Assembly (NCBI GenBank): GCA_035048815.1
Contig: JAUCBN010000020.1
Coordinates: forward strand, 2,115,501 to 2,179,500
Length of the DNA stretch: 64,000 nt
DNA from: Abelmoschus esculentus
Taxonomy: Eukaryota; Streptophyta; Magnoliopsida; Malvales; Malvaceae
Reading direction: 5' to 3'
Both the position numbers and the translations under genes were made by a program. This document shows, piece by piece, positions 36,748-49,331 of the stretch. The first letter of the stretch is position 1; the number at the start of each line of letters is the position of its first letter. The notes below the pieces were generated by a model. It had not been told where the DNA came from. It did not search any database and saw only the letters and a program-made list of their open reading frames with translations.

Positions 36748-39700
36748 ATGTGGTACCTTGATAGTGGATGTTTAAAGCATATGACCGGAGACAAGGGACG
36801 ATTTAAGGAGTTAGAGCTCAAAAGTGGTGGAGTAGTGACCTTCGGTGACAACTTCAAAGGCCAAATTGAGGGTATTGGCTCTATTGGTAATCATCCCTCT
36901 ATTCTCATTGAAAATGTTCTTCTTGTTAATGGTCTTAAACATAATTTGTTGAGCATTAGTCAATTGTGTGATAAAGGGTTCTATGTATCTTTTGATAGAT
37001 GTCGTTGCAAAATAATTGACATAGAATCTAATAAAATAATGTTCATAGGTCATCGCATAGGAAATATCTATATGGTGCATCTAGATGACATAAATCTATC
37101 TTATGCATGTTTGGTAGCTAGTGATGAAAATGATGCATGGTTATAGCATAGGAAACTAGGACATGCTAGCATAAATGTTTTAGAGAAATTAGCTTCCCAA
37201 AATCTAGTTAGAGGTTTACCTAAGCTCAAGATCTCTTTATATAAGATTTGTGATGCATGTGCTAAAGGTAAACAAAAGAGAGTTTCTTTTAAGTCCATTA
37301 ATGATGTTTCAACTAGTAGAGTATTACAATTGATCCATATGGATCTTTTTGGACCTATTAGGACAACTAGCTTGGGTGGAAAATCATATGCATTTGTTAT
37401 TGTAGATGATTACTCTAGATACACTTGGGTTCTATTTTTAAGTACTAAAGATGAAGCCTTATAAAAATTTATCACATTTTCAAATATTTCTCAAAATGAT
37501 CTTGATCAAATAATTTCTCATATTAGAAGTGATCATGGAACCGAATTTCAAAATTTATGTTTTGAGAATTTTTGTAATGAAAATGGGATTAGCCATAAGT
37601 TTTCGGCTCCTCGCACTCCTCAACAAAATGAGGTAGTTGAGAGGAAAAATAGAACTTTAGAAGAAATGGATAGAACCATGCTTTTTGAAAACAATTTACC
37701 TAAGTATTTTTGGGCGGAAGCCACAAACACTTCTTGTTATATTATAAATCGTGTAATGATTAAGCCAATTTTAAAGAAAACTCCTTATGAGATTTTAAAA
37801 TCCAAAAAGCCTAACATTAGCTATTTTCACCCTTTTGGGTGCAAGTGTTTTGTTTTAAACAATGGAAAAGATAATTTAGGTAAATTTGATGCAAAAAGTG
37901 ATGAAACCATTTTTCTTGGATATTCTCAACTTTCAAAGGCTTATAAAGTTTTTAACAAAAGAACCTTAGTTGTAGAAAGTCAATACATGTGGTTTTCGAT
38001 GATAACCTCCTTCCTAGGAAGGATTCTTGTGATAATGATGATGTAGGAATCACTAAAACCATTGATGAGGGACAAACATCAAAGGTGGATGGGGTTCCAA
38101 CCAATTAGGGATCACAAGATCTTCCAATAAAAGATTTAGGAGATGTAAAGCTTGAAGAAAGGGAAGTGAGCTACCCAAGAGAGTTCAGCTATGTTAAAGG
38201 TGGTGAAATCTTGGGTGATCCATCCAAGGGGGTAACTACATGTTCTTCTCTTAGATTAATGAACCATATTGCATTTATCTCATGCATAGAGCCTAAGAAT
38301 ATCAATGAAGCTTTAGGTGATGATTTTTGGATATTGGCTATGCAAGAAGAGTTAAATCAATTTGAGAGAAGTAATGTATGGACATTAGTTGATAGGCCTA
38401 ATAATAAATCTACTATAGGAACTAAATGGGTCTTTAGAAACAAACTAGATGAGAGTGGTAACATTGTGAGAAATAAAGCTAGATTAGTTGTTCAAGGTTA
38501 CACTCAAGAAGATGGAATAGATTTCGATGAAACTTATGCACCCGTAGCTAGAATGGAAGTTATTAAGATGTTACTTGTATTTGCATGTTATCATGATTTC
38601 AAGCTTTTTCAAATGGATGTCAAAAGTGCTTTTTTAAATGGTTTTATAAATGAAGAAGTGTATGTTGAACAACCACCGGGTTTTGAGGATCCGAAATTTC
38701 CAAACCATGTGTTTAAATTAACAAAAGCTTTATATGGTTTGAAACAAGCTCCTAGAGCTTGGTATGAAAGACTTTTAAATTTCTTAATTGAAAAAGGTTT
38801 TGAAAAAGGAAATATGGATACTACACTTTTTATAAAAAGGTTTAAAAATGACATCTTAATAGTTCAAATTTATGTTGATGATATTATTTTTGGATCTATT
38901 AATGAATGTTATTATCAAGAATTTTCTAAGCTAATGCAAGGTGAATTCGAGATGAGCATGATGGGGGAGCTCTCATTCTTTTTGGGACTCCAAATCAAGC
39001 AAAGGAAAGATGACACCTTCATCAATCAAGCAAAGTATGTCAAAGATATGCTCAAGAAGTTTGGCTTGGAGAATGTGAAACCTCAAGCCACTCCCATGAG
39101 CTCATCAACTAAGCTTGACAAGGATGAAGGAGGTAAGTGTGTTGATTCTAAATTGTATAGATACATGATAGGTTCTTTGCTTTACCTTACCGCAAGTAGA
39201 CCAGATATTATGTTTAGTGTTTGCTTGTGTGCTAGGTTCCAAGCTAGTCCTAAAGAATAACACTTAGTTGCCATTAAGAGAATTTTTAGGTACCTTAAAG
39301 ACACACCTTGTTTAGGTCTTTGGTATCCTAAAGACTCTTCCTTTAATCTTCATGCTTATTCGGATGCGGATTATGGAGGTTGTAAGATAGATAGGAAAAG
39401 TACTTCCGGAACATGTCAATTCCTAAATAGTATGCTCATATCTTGGTTCTCTAAGAAACAAAATAGTGTAGCTTTATCTACTACCGAAGCGGAGTACATA
39501 TCCTTATGGAGTTGTTGTGCTCAAGTCCTTTGCATGAAGCAACAACTCTTAGATTATGACATTAAGGTTGAAATTATACCTCTAAAATGTGATAATACTA
39601 GTGTCATATGTCTTACCAAGAATCTCATTCAACACTCTATAACCAAACACATAGAAATTAGACATCACTTTATTAGAGATCATGTGTCTAAAAATGATGT

Positions 39701-39815
39701 TGTTTTAGAGTTTATTGACACCTTAAACCAATTAGCGGACATTTTTACCAAACCTTTGGATAAAGAGAATTTTTGGACCCTTAGGAGAGAGTTAGGTTTA
39801 ACTAGCCTATCTTGA
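36748..39815 (+). pseudogene. Pol region: protease, integrase, reverse transcriptase, RNase H
   Basis: Order: the protease start WYLDSGCLKHMTG at 36748, a GAG-pre-integrase region, integrase with acidic residues in HMDLFG, RSDHGTEF and VVERKNRT (37340-37650), reverse transcriptase with ALYGLKQAPRAWY and YVDD (38290-39000), and RNase H with YSDADYGG and STTEAEY (39350-39800). Breaks include a shift between Gag and 36748, TAG at 37144-37146, TAA near 37462, changes around 38040-38165 and TAA near 39258. It is an old copy with no active product. Confidence 0.92.
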
Positions 39816-40033
39816 CCTCTTAAGTGTTATTTTTTTCTTTTTTGCAAAATATGCTTGAATCTTGACTAAAATCATGCCTATATTGTTTTGCATCTAGTTG
39901 TTTCTATGCATGTTGCTAGGGGGAGTATGAACTTGTTCATGCATTTTAATCATGTCATAACATCATATGCATGCTTCTAGGGACTTTAGAGACTCATTTC
40001 TAGGACTTTAAAAGCCTAAAATGCAAAGCTCAG

Positions 40034-40190
40034 CTAAGTGGTATCGATACATGTAGAACAAGTTTCGATACTTGTTCTTCGTGTTCATCTGGTAAGTTTC
40101 TGGGAAGAACTGGTATCGATACAAGTATCGATATTGAGGTTTCGATACAGGTATCGATACTGTGGTTTCGATACAGGTACCGATACGTCT
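40034..40190 (+). repeat. Cluster of TATCGATAC-type palindromic motifs after pol
   Basis: GGTATCGATAC, GTTTCGATAC, AAGTATCGATA and GGTACCGATAC follow one another at short intervals. The same motif family is clustered in both LTRs (33944-34345 and 42405-42770) and I do not see it elsewhere in the window. Confidence 0.8.
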
Positions 40191-40222
40191 GTTTCGAAAC
40201 GCCTATATAGGCGTTTCGAAAC
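40191..40222. promoter_or_regulatory. 32-bp perfect palindrome with a CArG-box core
   Basis: Two TTTCGAAA arms surround CCTATATAGG (40202-40211), which fits the CC(A/T)6GG CArG consensus bound by MADS-domain proteins and could also serve as a TATA element. It sits 529 bp before the third ORF. Function is inference. Confidence 0.6.
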
Positions 40223-40750
40223 GCGCGGCGGCAGATTCATTAAAACACCCTAAACCTAATTTTTTACCAAATTAAAACATACTCAAACTCTTCCTCTTTA
40301 ACCCTAGCCGAACTCTTCTATAAATTCCTCTCAAATCCATCACTTTTTACCACAAATCAACGGTTTTCTTTGGGGGGTTTCATCCACACATCAAAGCCAA
40401 GTTCATATCAAAGTTTGGTGCTACAAAAACCACAAATTCATTCTAATCCTAATTCAAGGTAAATTTTCGAAAAACCTATTTTCGTTTGATTTTAGAATGT
40501 TAAATTTAGTTTTTTTATTATTTTAGTAATGCTTATTGTATGGGTTTTCATAATCCTACAAAAATCTTTTCAAAATTAATTTTTTTCATTCGAATATAAA
40601 TTAATTTTATCGTATTGATTTTCACTGGTTTTTCAAGTATTTTTTCAAAATTTCAAAATCCTTGAATTATTGATTAATATGATTGAATTAGGTTGATAGA
40701 GCATACATGTTTTTATGTGCCTAATCTTAAATTGTTTTAATCCTTAGATC

Positions 40751-41872
40751 ATGGCACCAAAGAAACGTCCACGCACCGAGGGCGATAGTTCGTCATCCTC
40801 TCATGCTCATAAATCTAACGTTCATTTGGTTGTTGAACGGAGCTTGGATGGTCATGGTCGTGTGGAAAATTTTCAACAATTTCACCACCTCCCGCTTAAG
40901 AAGGAACGTTGTGTGGATGTGCATTTCATGAACTCCACCAAGTTTCAATTCCGCTACCTCCGTCTTTTACAAGATTGGAAATTCTTGACTTTTCTCACCT
41001 CTATCGACAAGTTTTATCCAAATCTTGTTCTCCTTTTCTATGCTAATGCCTCTTGCATTCTTTCCAAGGATAAAAGTAAAGTGGTAGCCATTGAATCCTA
41101 CCTCATGGGTCAAACTTTTAGAATCGATGTCGACACCTTTGTTGATGTTTTCGGCCTTGAGGATGAGGGCATTGATGATGAGGATTCTCTTGGAACTTTC
41201 ACCGGATCGTTTATTGGACTTGATGTACATGATCGCTTCTTGCATCTTATCATATCTTAGTGGATTCGTCCTTCAAATGGTAAGTATTCTTGGATACGTC
41301 AAGTTGATAGTTTTTGGCTTAAATATTTTCGTCAATCCGATCATCCAAATCTTGCCCAAATTGTTTTCTCCGATATTGTTTGGCATATCAAGCACCGTGC
41401 CACTCCCTTGGTCAAATCTCTTCCTTATGCATGTGTCCTTAGCTCTATTTTTATGCATTTGGGAATTGATTATTCTTACGACAAAATGGAGTCCGTCAAA
41501 GAACCTATCGGTGAAACCTCTCTTAACCGTTCCCATTTTCAATATGTAAATGGTGAATGGGTTCGTGGTGTTCCTCCTCCTCCTCCAGTTGATCTGGAGC
41601 CTATTCAACAAGTTGCTCCAAACACCGAGTTGATGGATTTTCTTACTTCAAGGTTTAATAGCTTGGATACTCGTTTTGATGCTTTCAACTCTCACTTCGA
41701 CTCTCGTTTCGATTCTATGGAGACGAGGTTGACGAGTTTGGAGAATCAAAATCTTTCGATGCGTGTCTTACTCGAAGCTTTACGGCATGTTCAAGCTACC
41801 TCAACTAAAGATGATGAGGAAGACGAGGAAGATGATGAGGATGGTGAAGGCGATGGTGACGGAGATGAATGA
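40751..41872 (+). pseudogene. Third ORF of the Sirevirus-like element (plant transposon-protein-like, coiled coil, acidic tail)
   Basis: A single frame of 374 codons is broken only by TAG at 41258-41260. It begins with a basic patch (APKKRPRTEG, possible nuclear signal). About residues 55-170 (FYANAS, IESYLMGQTFRID) look like the putative plant transposon protein domain found in many retroelement ORFs. A proline run precedes a heptad-patterned coiled coil (LTSRFNSLDTRFDAF), and the end is Asp/Glu-rich. It occupies the place where Sireviruses can carry an env-like gene, but I see no signal peptide or membrane segment, so I do not call it an envelope. Its role is unknown. Confidence 0.75.
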
Positions 41873-42249
41873 TCTTTAGCTTAGCTAGTTTGCTATGGTT
41901 TTTTAGGAACTAGTTATATTTTTCTAAGCATTATGTTGCATTTTTCATTCATGTTAGAACATTATGCACCTATGGTATTGGGTTTTTATGCTTTGACTAT
42001 TTATGTTGGATTTGGATTAATTTTAATGCTATGCTTTATTTGATATTTTATAAATGCTTGATCTTGTGCTTAAATTATCTTATGCCTTATTATTCTTACA
42101 TTGATTTTGATCTAATAAAAAAGGGAGAAGAAATATATCATGTTTTTTTTCCTAAGGGGGAGAATACCATTTTTTAAAGCTACGAAACTATTTAGGGGGA
42201 GTTTTTCAAAGTTTTCAAACTTAAAAATTTATGTTGGTTTTGTTATATC

Positions 42250-42263
42250 AAAAAGGGGGAGAT
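42250..42263 (+). promoter_or_regulatory. Polypurine tract before the right LTR
   Basis: AAAAAGGGGGAGAT immediately precedes the LTR start TGCAAAAC. It would prime plus-strand synthesis. Confidence 0.8.
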
Positions 42264-43428
42264 TGCAAAACTAATATTGATTTTGATATAACAATTATGT
42301 TAAAGGACTTATTTTGTAATAAGTTTTTAAGTTACCAAGTCAAAATTAAGTTTCAAGTCAAACCAAGAACTTTGAAATAACTTTTCTAAGTGTTTTTGTA
42401 CGAGCGTATCGATACCACTAGAACAGGTATCGATACCGCCCTTTGTTTTTGAAAGCTTGTTCTTAAAACTAAGAAGAAGTATCGATACCCGTTTCAATAC
42501 CGAGACCTCACTGCCAACAAATGTTTCGAACCCAGTATCAAACCATGCCTTATGTTTTTAATTAATTTAAAAAATATTTAAAATTAAGGCCTATTGTTTC
42601 AATACCTGTATCGATACCCCCAAAATCCCCAACGGTTCTTTTAAACATTAAATGGGTTGACCGTTGGTGGCAGTTAAAGCTTTAAATAGTGGTTATTCCG
42701 TTTCGATACCCGTATCGATACCAAACTTCATAGTTTACTTCAGGTATCGATACCCGTTTTGATACGCCCTTTAATGAATGCACAACGTCTCTTTCTATTT
42801 GTGGTCTGTTTCGAAACATGTAGCTCGTGTTTCGATACCAGTTCTATCATAGTGCATTTATGATGGAAAGAGAATGCTCCAACGTCTATATTTACATCTC
42901 CAACAACCCCAACGGTTAGAAATCAATGAGAAGGTATAAATTGAAGCATTTTGAGTAGCATTAACAACTATTGAACCTCAAGCAACATCCAAGCGTACAA
43001 ATCCAACTCCAAAGCTCTCTATTGCATATCTTGACTCCCAACTCTTGTATTTCATTTTAATCTTTTGTAATTGAGTTTAAGGAGAGTGAATCTGTATTTG
43101 GGGCAATATTTGTCTTTGAGAGATATCCAAATTTGCCTTTCTTTCATTTGTAATCCTTTGTGAGGTCTAAGTCAATTTCGGGTAGGAAATTGGCTTGTTT
43201 GTAAAGGTTAGCCCTTGAACCTAGAAAAAAGGTTGAATTCATTTAGTGAATTGGTTTCAAAATCCTTAGTGGGAGCTAAGGTAGTAGATGTAGAGCTTGT
43301 TCCGAAGCTTGAACCACTATAATTCGTGTGTCTCAAATTTTTATCATTTTATCGAAAAATCTTCCATCAATTTTTAAATAGCCAATTCATCCCCTCTTGG
43401 CCAATTCCATTGATTGATCAACTCAACA
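42264..43428 (+). repeat. Right LTR of the Sirevirus-like element (1165 bp)
   Basis: It runs from TGCAAAACTAATATTG to CAACTCAACA and aligns with the left LTR without net length change. The sequence after it (ATACC) cannot be tested as a target duplication because the left side is not a clean insertion edge. Confidence 0.93.
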
Positions 43429-43849
43429 ATACCAAAAAGTGTATACCAAATTTCTTACAACTTTTATAAGAAAAATTATACGTAGTGTTTTAGCTTTTTT
43501 TTAAGGCTGATCACCCTATGTTAGCTTGTAGGTCTCTGATAGTTTATTGCGGCAAACAGAAGAGAGAGAACAATTCTACTAGAATAGTGAGTTAGACCTA
43601 TAATACTTGAGTGGTTTGATGGCACAAAGATATTCACAAGCAAAAACTCATTATTTTTTATATTTTTTTCAAATTTATATAATGACTTTGAATTTTTACA
43701 AGTTTATATAATTGTTTTTGTATTTTTAGAATATGTTTCAATATTTTTATATTTTTTTAAATAATTTTTTATATAATTAATAATAATTAATTGATTGACT
43801 GATTAATCTAAATTAATTACGGTAGAAATTTATTAATTCAGATTAGGCG

Positions 43850-44689
43850 CAGAGCCGGCTCTGAGGGGTGGGCAGTAAGGGCAATCGCCCAGGGCCCACC
43901 CCTATTCAAGGCCCCAAATTTTAATTTTTTATTAAATATATTTAATTTTAATTTTTAATATTTATTATTATGAATTAATTATTTTTTAATACTTATTATT
44001 ATACGAATTTAATTTTAGTAATTATTATTGTGGTTTTATTTTTTTCAGTAGTTGTATTAGGTCTACTCTTAAAATTTATTTTTCATTATTTTTTATTATG
44101 ATTTTTAAATTTTATTTTTTTGCAATGCTTGTTGTTAGGGGCCTATCTTTTACTAAACTTATTATTAGGGGTACTCTAAAAAAATATTTTTTAATATTTA
44201 TTAGTATATACTATTAAAATTTATTTATTTTCTTTATTTGCTATTATAGTCGCGATTTTTTTAACACTTATTATTAAGAGTCTAATTTTAAAATTTATTT
44301 TTCGATATTTATCGTAAGAAATCTATTTTTAATATATTTGTTATTAGGGTCTAATTTTTTTAATATTTCTATAAGATGTCTATTTTTTTCAATAATTATT
44401 AATAGGACCATGGATTTTCAATATTTGTTATTAGAGATTAGGTTTTTCACAATATTTGTTATTAAATGTTTACTCTTAAAATTTATTTTTCTCGTATTTA
44501 TTATTAATGATTAATTTTTTATCAATATTTATTATTAGGTGACTAATTTTTTTAATATTTATTACTATAATTAATTTAATTTATTATAATTTTTATTAAA
44601 AAATATTTTCTTTAATATTTATTATTAAAGGTCTATTTTTTACGTTTGACTTAGGGTCACTAAAATCTCAGGAACCGCTCTAATTAAGT
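43850..44689. mobile_element. Decayed MITE-like element (CAGAGCCGGCTCTGAG termini)
   Basis: The left end CAGAGCCGGCTCTGAG and the right end TCTCAGGAACCGCTCTA form imperfect inverted repeats. The inside is a monotonous run of degenerate TTTATTATTAGGG-type units with no coding frame. Flanks ATTAGGCG and ATTAAGTA share five of eight bases, weakly suggesting an old 8-bp duplication. Confidence 0.55.
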
Positions 44690-45136
44690 ATACCAAATCC
44701 TACGTCCCAACTTGAGGGGTGGGGGTCCAGCTATGGTTAATTGTTATGAACGGCTACGCCTTTAAAGAGCTACATGATAATGTGAAAGGGTGTTAACCAA
44801 GCACCCATCACCCATGTATGGGCATATCTTAGAAATTTAATGGTTTAAAGATAAAAATACGACCATTAGGTCATGTCCACGACGAGATATATATTTGACT
44901 AAACGGTGTTATATTAAAACATCAAAACAGTTGTTAATTTATTTAAAATTTATTGTAACGTCATAAGGAGTTTAAATTAAGATTAATTTAATCACTTTGC
45001 TTACGATTAAACGAAAATCTGAAGGGATATTTTTTTAAACTCATCATTCTCCTACGATAAATTTAAATAAAATAATATTATTTTAAAACTCTTTGTACTT
45101 GTGCAATGAATTTACTATAATAATATTAAACCAAAA

Positions 45137-45643
45137 TATAGGGATGAGCAAAACTTGACTCGACTTAAGGCGAAAGTATTCGATTCGTTTTGACTCGACT
45201 CGAAATTTTATAGACTCGACTTGACTCGAAAAAATTTCAAATAAAGTTTGAGTTGTAAAATGAAAATTCGAATAACTCAAAATTTTTAGTAATTAAAGGA
45301 TTTATTTTTAAGTTGAGACGAGTCTCTCAATTTTTTTATGATATATACATTGATACATAAAAAATAGTAAAAAAAATATTGTTACTTATGAAAATATATA
45401 TACATATCTTATATAATCAGAGAATTTCGTTTAAATTTGAATCAAATCATACTATAACATGATAAATAATTACTACTAAATATTTATAAAAATTCGACTC
45501 GATTAAACTCTACTCGAATTTCTTAGAATCAACTTGAACCGAAAAAATTAAAATAAAGTTCGAATTATAAAATATAACCTGTCAACTCAAATAACTCAAA
45601 ATTCTTTTATTCGACTCGACTTGGTCGATCGAATACTCACCTA
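45137..45643. mobile_element. hAT-type MITE, GGGTGAGCAAAACTCGACTCG family, copy 1
   Basis: The start GGGATGAGCAAAACTTGACTCG and the end CGATCGAATACTCACCTA parallel the better preserved copy at 45962-46476, with shared internal sequence (AAATAAAGTTTGAGTTGTAAAATG). Flanks AACCAAAA and AACCAGAA match at seven of eight positions. Confidence 0.7.
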
Positions 45644-45939
45644 AACCAGAAAATATATATATTTAAATTCTAATTTGATAATAATATAACTATTTTTTGT
45701 CTTTAATCCGAAATTTAAGTGGGGAAACGGCTGCCTTTCTAAACTTGAAACAATATTATTGACCTTTTCCTTTGACATGCTGCATGCACAACATTGTTGA
45801 CTTTTTAAAATTCAATTCCCCAAATGTCTGGTTTCCGGCCAAAGATAATATTAATTCCCAATCCCAACCAAACTATAAAATTGTGTTTGACTTGCCTTTC
45901 AGGACAAGTTCAACCACGTAGTTAACTGGTTTGCATTAA

Positions 45940-46645
45940 GCAGGGACGTAGCTGTGTAGGGTAGGGGTGAGCAAAACTCGACTCGACTCGAAAAAATCGA
46001 ATAATTCGATTCGACTTGAGGCGAAAATACTTGACTCGTTTTGACTCAACTTGACTCGAAAAAAATTCAAATAAAGTTTGAGTTGTAAAATGGAAATTCG
46101 AATAACTCGAAATTTTTAGTAATTAAAGGATTAATTTTTAAATTTAAGATTGAATCTCTTAATATTTTATGATATATATACATTGATATATAAAAATATA
46201 AAGAAATATTGCTACATATGAAAAAAAATATATATAAACATATCTTATATGATTAGAAAAAATCGTTTAAATTGGAATCAAATCATACTATAACATGATA
46301 AATAATTAGAATTAAATATTTATAGGAACTCGAAAATTCGATTCGACTCGACTTGAATTTCTTAAACTCGACTCGAACCGAAAAAAATTCAAATAAAGTT
46401 TGAGTTGTAAAATATGACTCGTCAACTCGAATAACTCAAAATTTTTTGACTCGACTCGATCGAATACTCACCCCTAGTGCAGGGAGTGGGAGGGGTTGTT
46501 GCCCTCCCAAAATTTTTGATATAATTATATTTTTAATCATTTTTAGTTTAAATGTTAATTAAATAGGGTTTTTACCCCTCATAATTTTTAATTTTCAAGG
46601 TTTAATAAATTTTTACGCCTCCTAATATTAAATCTTAACTTCGTC
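45940..46645. mobile_element. Outer repeat (GCAGGGACGTAGCT type) interrupted by a hAT MITE
   Basis: The string GCAGGGACGTAGCTGTG near 45941 and the inverted ACTTCGTCCCTCACA near 46640 look like the two ends of one element, split by the MITE at 45962-46476. Confidence 0.45.
45962..46476. mobile_element. hAT-type MITE, GGGTGAGCAAAACTCGACTCG family, copy 2
   Basis: The ends are TAGGGGTGAG and CTCACCCCTA, a perfect inverted pair. Flanks GTGTAGGG and GTGCAGGG differ at one base, a hAT-sized 8-bp duplication. The body is AT-rich with repeated GACTCGACTCGA strings near both ends and no frame. Confidence 0.82.
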
Positions 46646-47860
46646 CCTCACAGGGACATTAAGATTATGCTCGGGAATATCTGCACATGATAGTGGATAT
46701 TAACGGAAGAAAAAAAAAATTATTTTCATTTATACCAATTAACTTTTAATTAATGTTTTATTTTCCGCTTTTTTCTGGAACGTGCCCTGATTCGACAAAC
46801 GGAAGACGAAACAGGAGGTGTGTTTGGTAAGAAAAGATGCACAGATTTTTTTTTTCTCAAGCAAGATGGTGTAGTATGGACGGATTTTGTGTGATTCGGT
46901 TCCAGCATTAATTTCGAGCTGGAAAACACAAACTTTGCTTTGGTTCTACTAGTTTTGATTTGAAGTATAATTTTATAAATTAGATTCGATTTGAAGAAAT
47001 TTTAAAATTTTGAATAATTTAAAATTTTAATCATTAATCAATAATTTTTAAATTTAATTCTAGTTTATAATTTTTGTCTGATATATTATGTATATCACAT
47101 GTAAAAATATAAATATATATTGTATATGAATATAGAAAATCGTTTAAATTGAATTCAATATGTATTATAATATTATAAATAATTTTAATTTAATTTGTAC
47201 AAAAACTTTTAATTATAAAATAAGACTTATAAACTCGAATAAATCAAAAAATAATAATTCAAATAGATTCGAATTTTATAAACTTAACTCAAATAAAAAT
47301 ATTTTAAATAAAGTTTGAATCGTAAATAAGATTTATAAACTCGAATAACTCAAAAAAGTTTAAACCGACTCAATCAAATACCCAACCTACTCATTGAAAT
47401 GGAATTACACTCTAATCACATCTTTTGTTATATTTATCGTGATTACAAATATAATAAATATTATTACAATTACTATAGGTACGTTATTGTGGATTTTATA
47501 ATAATATATATTATTATAAATATAATAATTTTAAATATTATTATTATCGTTACATAACAATTATTATTACGATTATAAATCGATGTTTAAATTTATGTTA
47601 AGAGTATGACTATTGTTATAATATAATGGTTAAATTAACACTTGAATGTTTTTCCATGCTTAAATGATCTATGTAGTCTCTCTATCTCTTTCTCCATCTC
47701 TATCACTTACCATTATTATCCATGCAAATGTCAACTCTAAAATAAATAATAAATTATTAATGTAAGTATTTTATTGAGTGGAATATATATTTTAATTAGT
47801 TAAATTAATGAATTTTGTTTTATAATTTAATCTTTTGAATTAAGTTGTTCAAGATTTAAT
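46646..47860. other. AT-rich gene-free stretch
   Basis: I find no coding frame or RNA gene. Degenerate GACTCGAATAA-like strings (46980-47390) suggest older, unrecognisable members of the neighbouring MITE family. Confidence 0.5.
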
Positions 47861-48413
47861 TAGGGGTGTGTATTCGGTTAATTTGGTCATTGACCGAACT
47901 GAATTAGTTATAACTCAATTAATTGAAACTTTTAAAATTTTAACTATTAATTGAACCGAATTAGCCATAACCGAATTAACCGAATCAAAATTATTTTGGT
48001 TAATTCGGTCAATTTTTGAATTAATCGAAATTTATTATAAAATTTTTGAGTAAATTACACAATAAGTCACTAACTTATGGTAAAATAATCTTTTTAGTCA
48101 CTAGGTTTTATTTTTATGCTAATTTGATAAAAGTTTAATGATATTTTATAATATATCAAAAATTTTAATGATCATTTTATAATTTTAAATGTTTAATGAC
48201 TAAAATTAAATATATAAAACATATATATTACTTAATATATAATAATTTTGGATAATTCGAATAATTCAGTTAATTAATCGATTTTGGACTGAATTAACTG
48301 TTAACCGAATTTTTAAAAAAAAAATAATTGTTAACAAAACTTTCCTAAAATTAACCGAAAAAAATTCGGTTCGATCGCTTAATTCGGTTAAAACCGAATA
48401 TTGTACACCCTTA
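47861..48413. mobile_element. MITE with GGGTGTGTATTCGGTTAA-type termini
   Basis: The left end TAGGGGTGTGTATTCGGTTAA and the right end AACCGAATATTGTACACCCTTA are imperfect inverted repeats, with many internal TTAACCGAA strings. Flanks GATTTAAT and AATTCAAT share six of eight bases. Probably hAT-type; no coding capacity. Confidence 0.65.
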
Positions 48414-49330
48414 AATTCAATTCAAATTTAATTGTAAATATTTATATTATTATATTTTTAATTGGTTCTGATTTAAACATTTTTTTATAAGCATATATGA
48501 TATATGTATATTATATAGAGTTGTTAAATTCGACTATAACCTAAAAATTGATCTATTAATCATTAAAAATTTAGAGTTATTCGAGTCGATTTTTGTTCTC
48601 CCTTAATAAATGATATGTATAAAAGAGGGATATTTGTAGTAATTATCCCTATTTTCCTCTCTTTATTATTTGATAAAAGGGTAAATTACTTAAATGGTCA
48701 CTAACTATATGTTTGGTGTCGATATGACTACTATATTTTTCAGTTTTGACAATTTTATCACTTAACTATTTAATTTGTTAAATCATGCCACCAACCGTTA
48801 GAACCTAACGAAATAGGTATAACAGTTAACTAAATTTTTATAATTATACATTTGGTCTTGCTATTTGTAAATTTTATCAATTTACTCCACATTTTAATTT
48901 AATAAAATAAATTAATTATTCGATTAGATGGAGTCAATTTTAGATAATTTAATTTATCTTAGAAATTAATAACTTAATATTCAAATATTTAATTTAATTA
49001 GATATTAAAATTTAAATAAAATAATATTATTAATAGTAACAATTATTGGACTAAATTATAATTTTTAAAAATAATAGGGATCAATTTTAGATAAAAGTAT
49101 ACATTTTAATGACTAAATTTAAAAAAAAAATAAGCATCATGGACTTCACTTGATATTTAACCTTTAAATAAAACTAGACGGGTTAACTTAGTTAAAGAGG
49201 ACATGATGCAGGGCAATGCTATTGACTGGAAAAAAAAATAATAACGACAAGAGTGATGACGTTGGAAAAAAAAACTGATAACAGTACAATCGTTAGGGGA
49301 ACATAAGCCCAAAAAATACTATAGGTACCT
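48414..49330. other. AT-rich gene-free stretch
   Basis: No gene, RNA or clear repeat end was found. The strings are AT-rich and contain no frame resembling a protein family. Confidence 0.5.
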
Positions 49331-49331
49331 G

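Larger units (their letters stand above)
33422..43428 (+). mobile_element. Sirevirus-like Ty1-copia array: internal tail, LTR, gag-pol, third ORF, LTR
   Basis: Two 1165-bp LTRs (33803-34967 and 42264-43428) flank a 7.3-kb interior with a TGGTATCAGAGC primer site, Gag, Pol in the copia order (integrase before reverse transcriptase), a third ORF, and a polypurine tract. The Gag motif FNGDNYPYWKNRM and the extra 3' ORF fit the Sirevirus (SIRE/Maximus) branch. To the left of the first LTR, 33422-33802 repeats the interior's last 370 bp (41890-42263), so the array is tail-LTR-interior-LTR and not a simple insertion. Several stops and frameshifts make it inactive. Confidence 0.92.

Noticed and set aside
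40751..41872. Retroviral envelope gene in the Sirevirus-like element
   Set aside because: No signal peptide, transmembrane segment or cleavage site is visible; the domains fit a plant transposon protein with a coiled coil.
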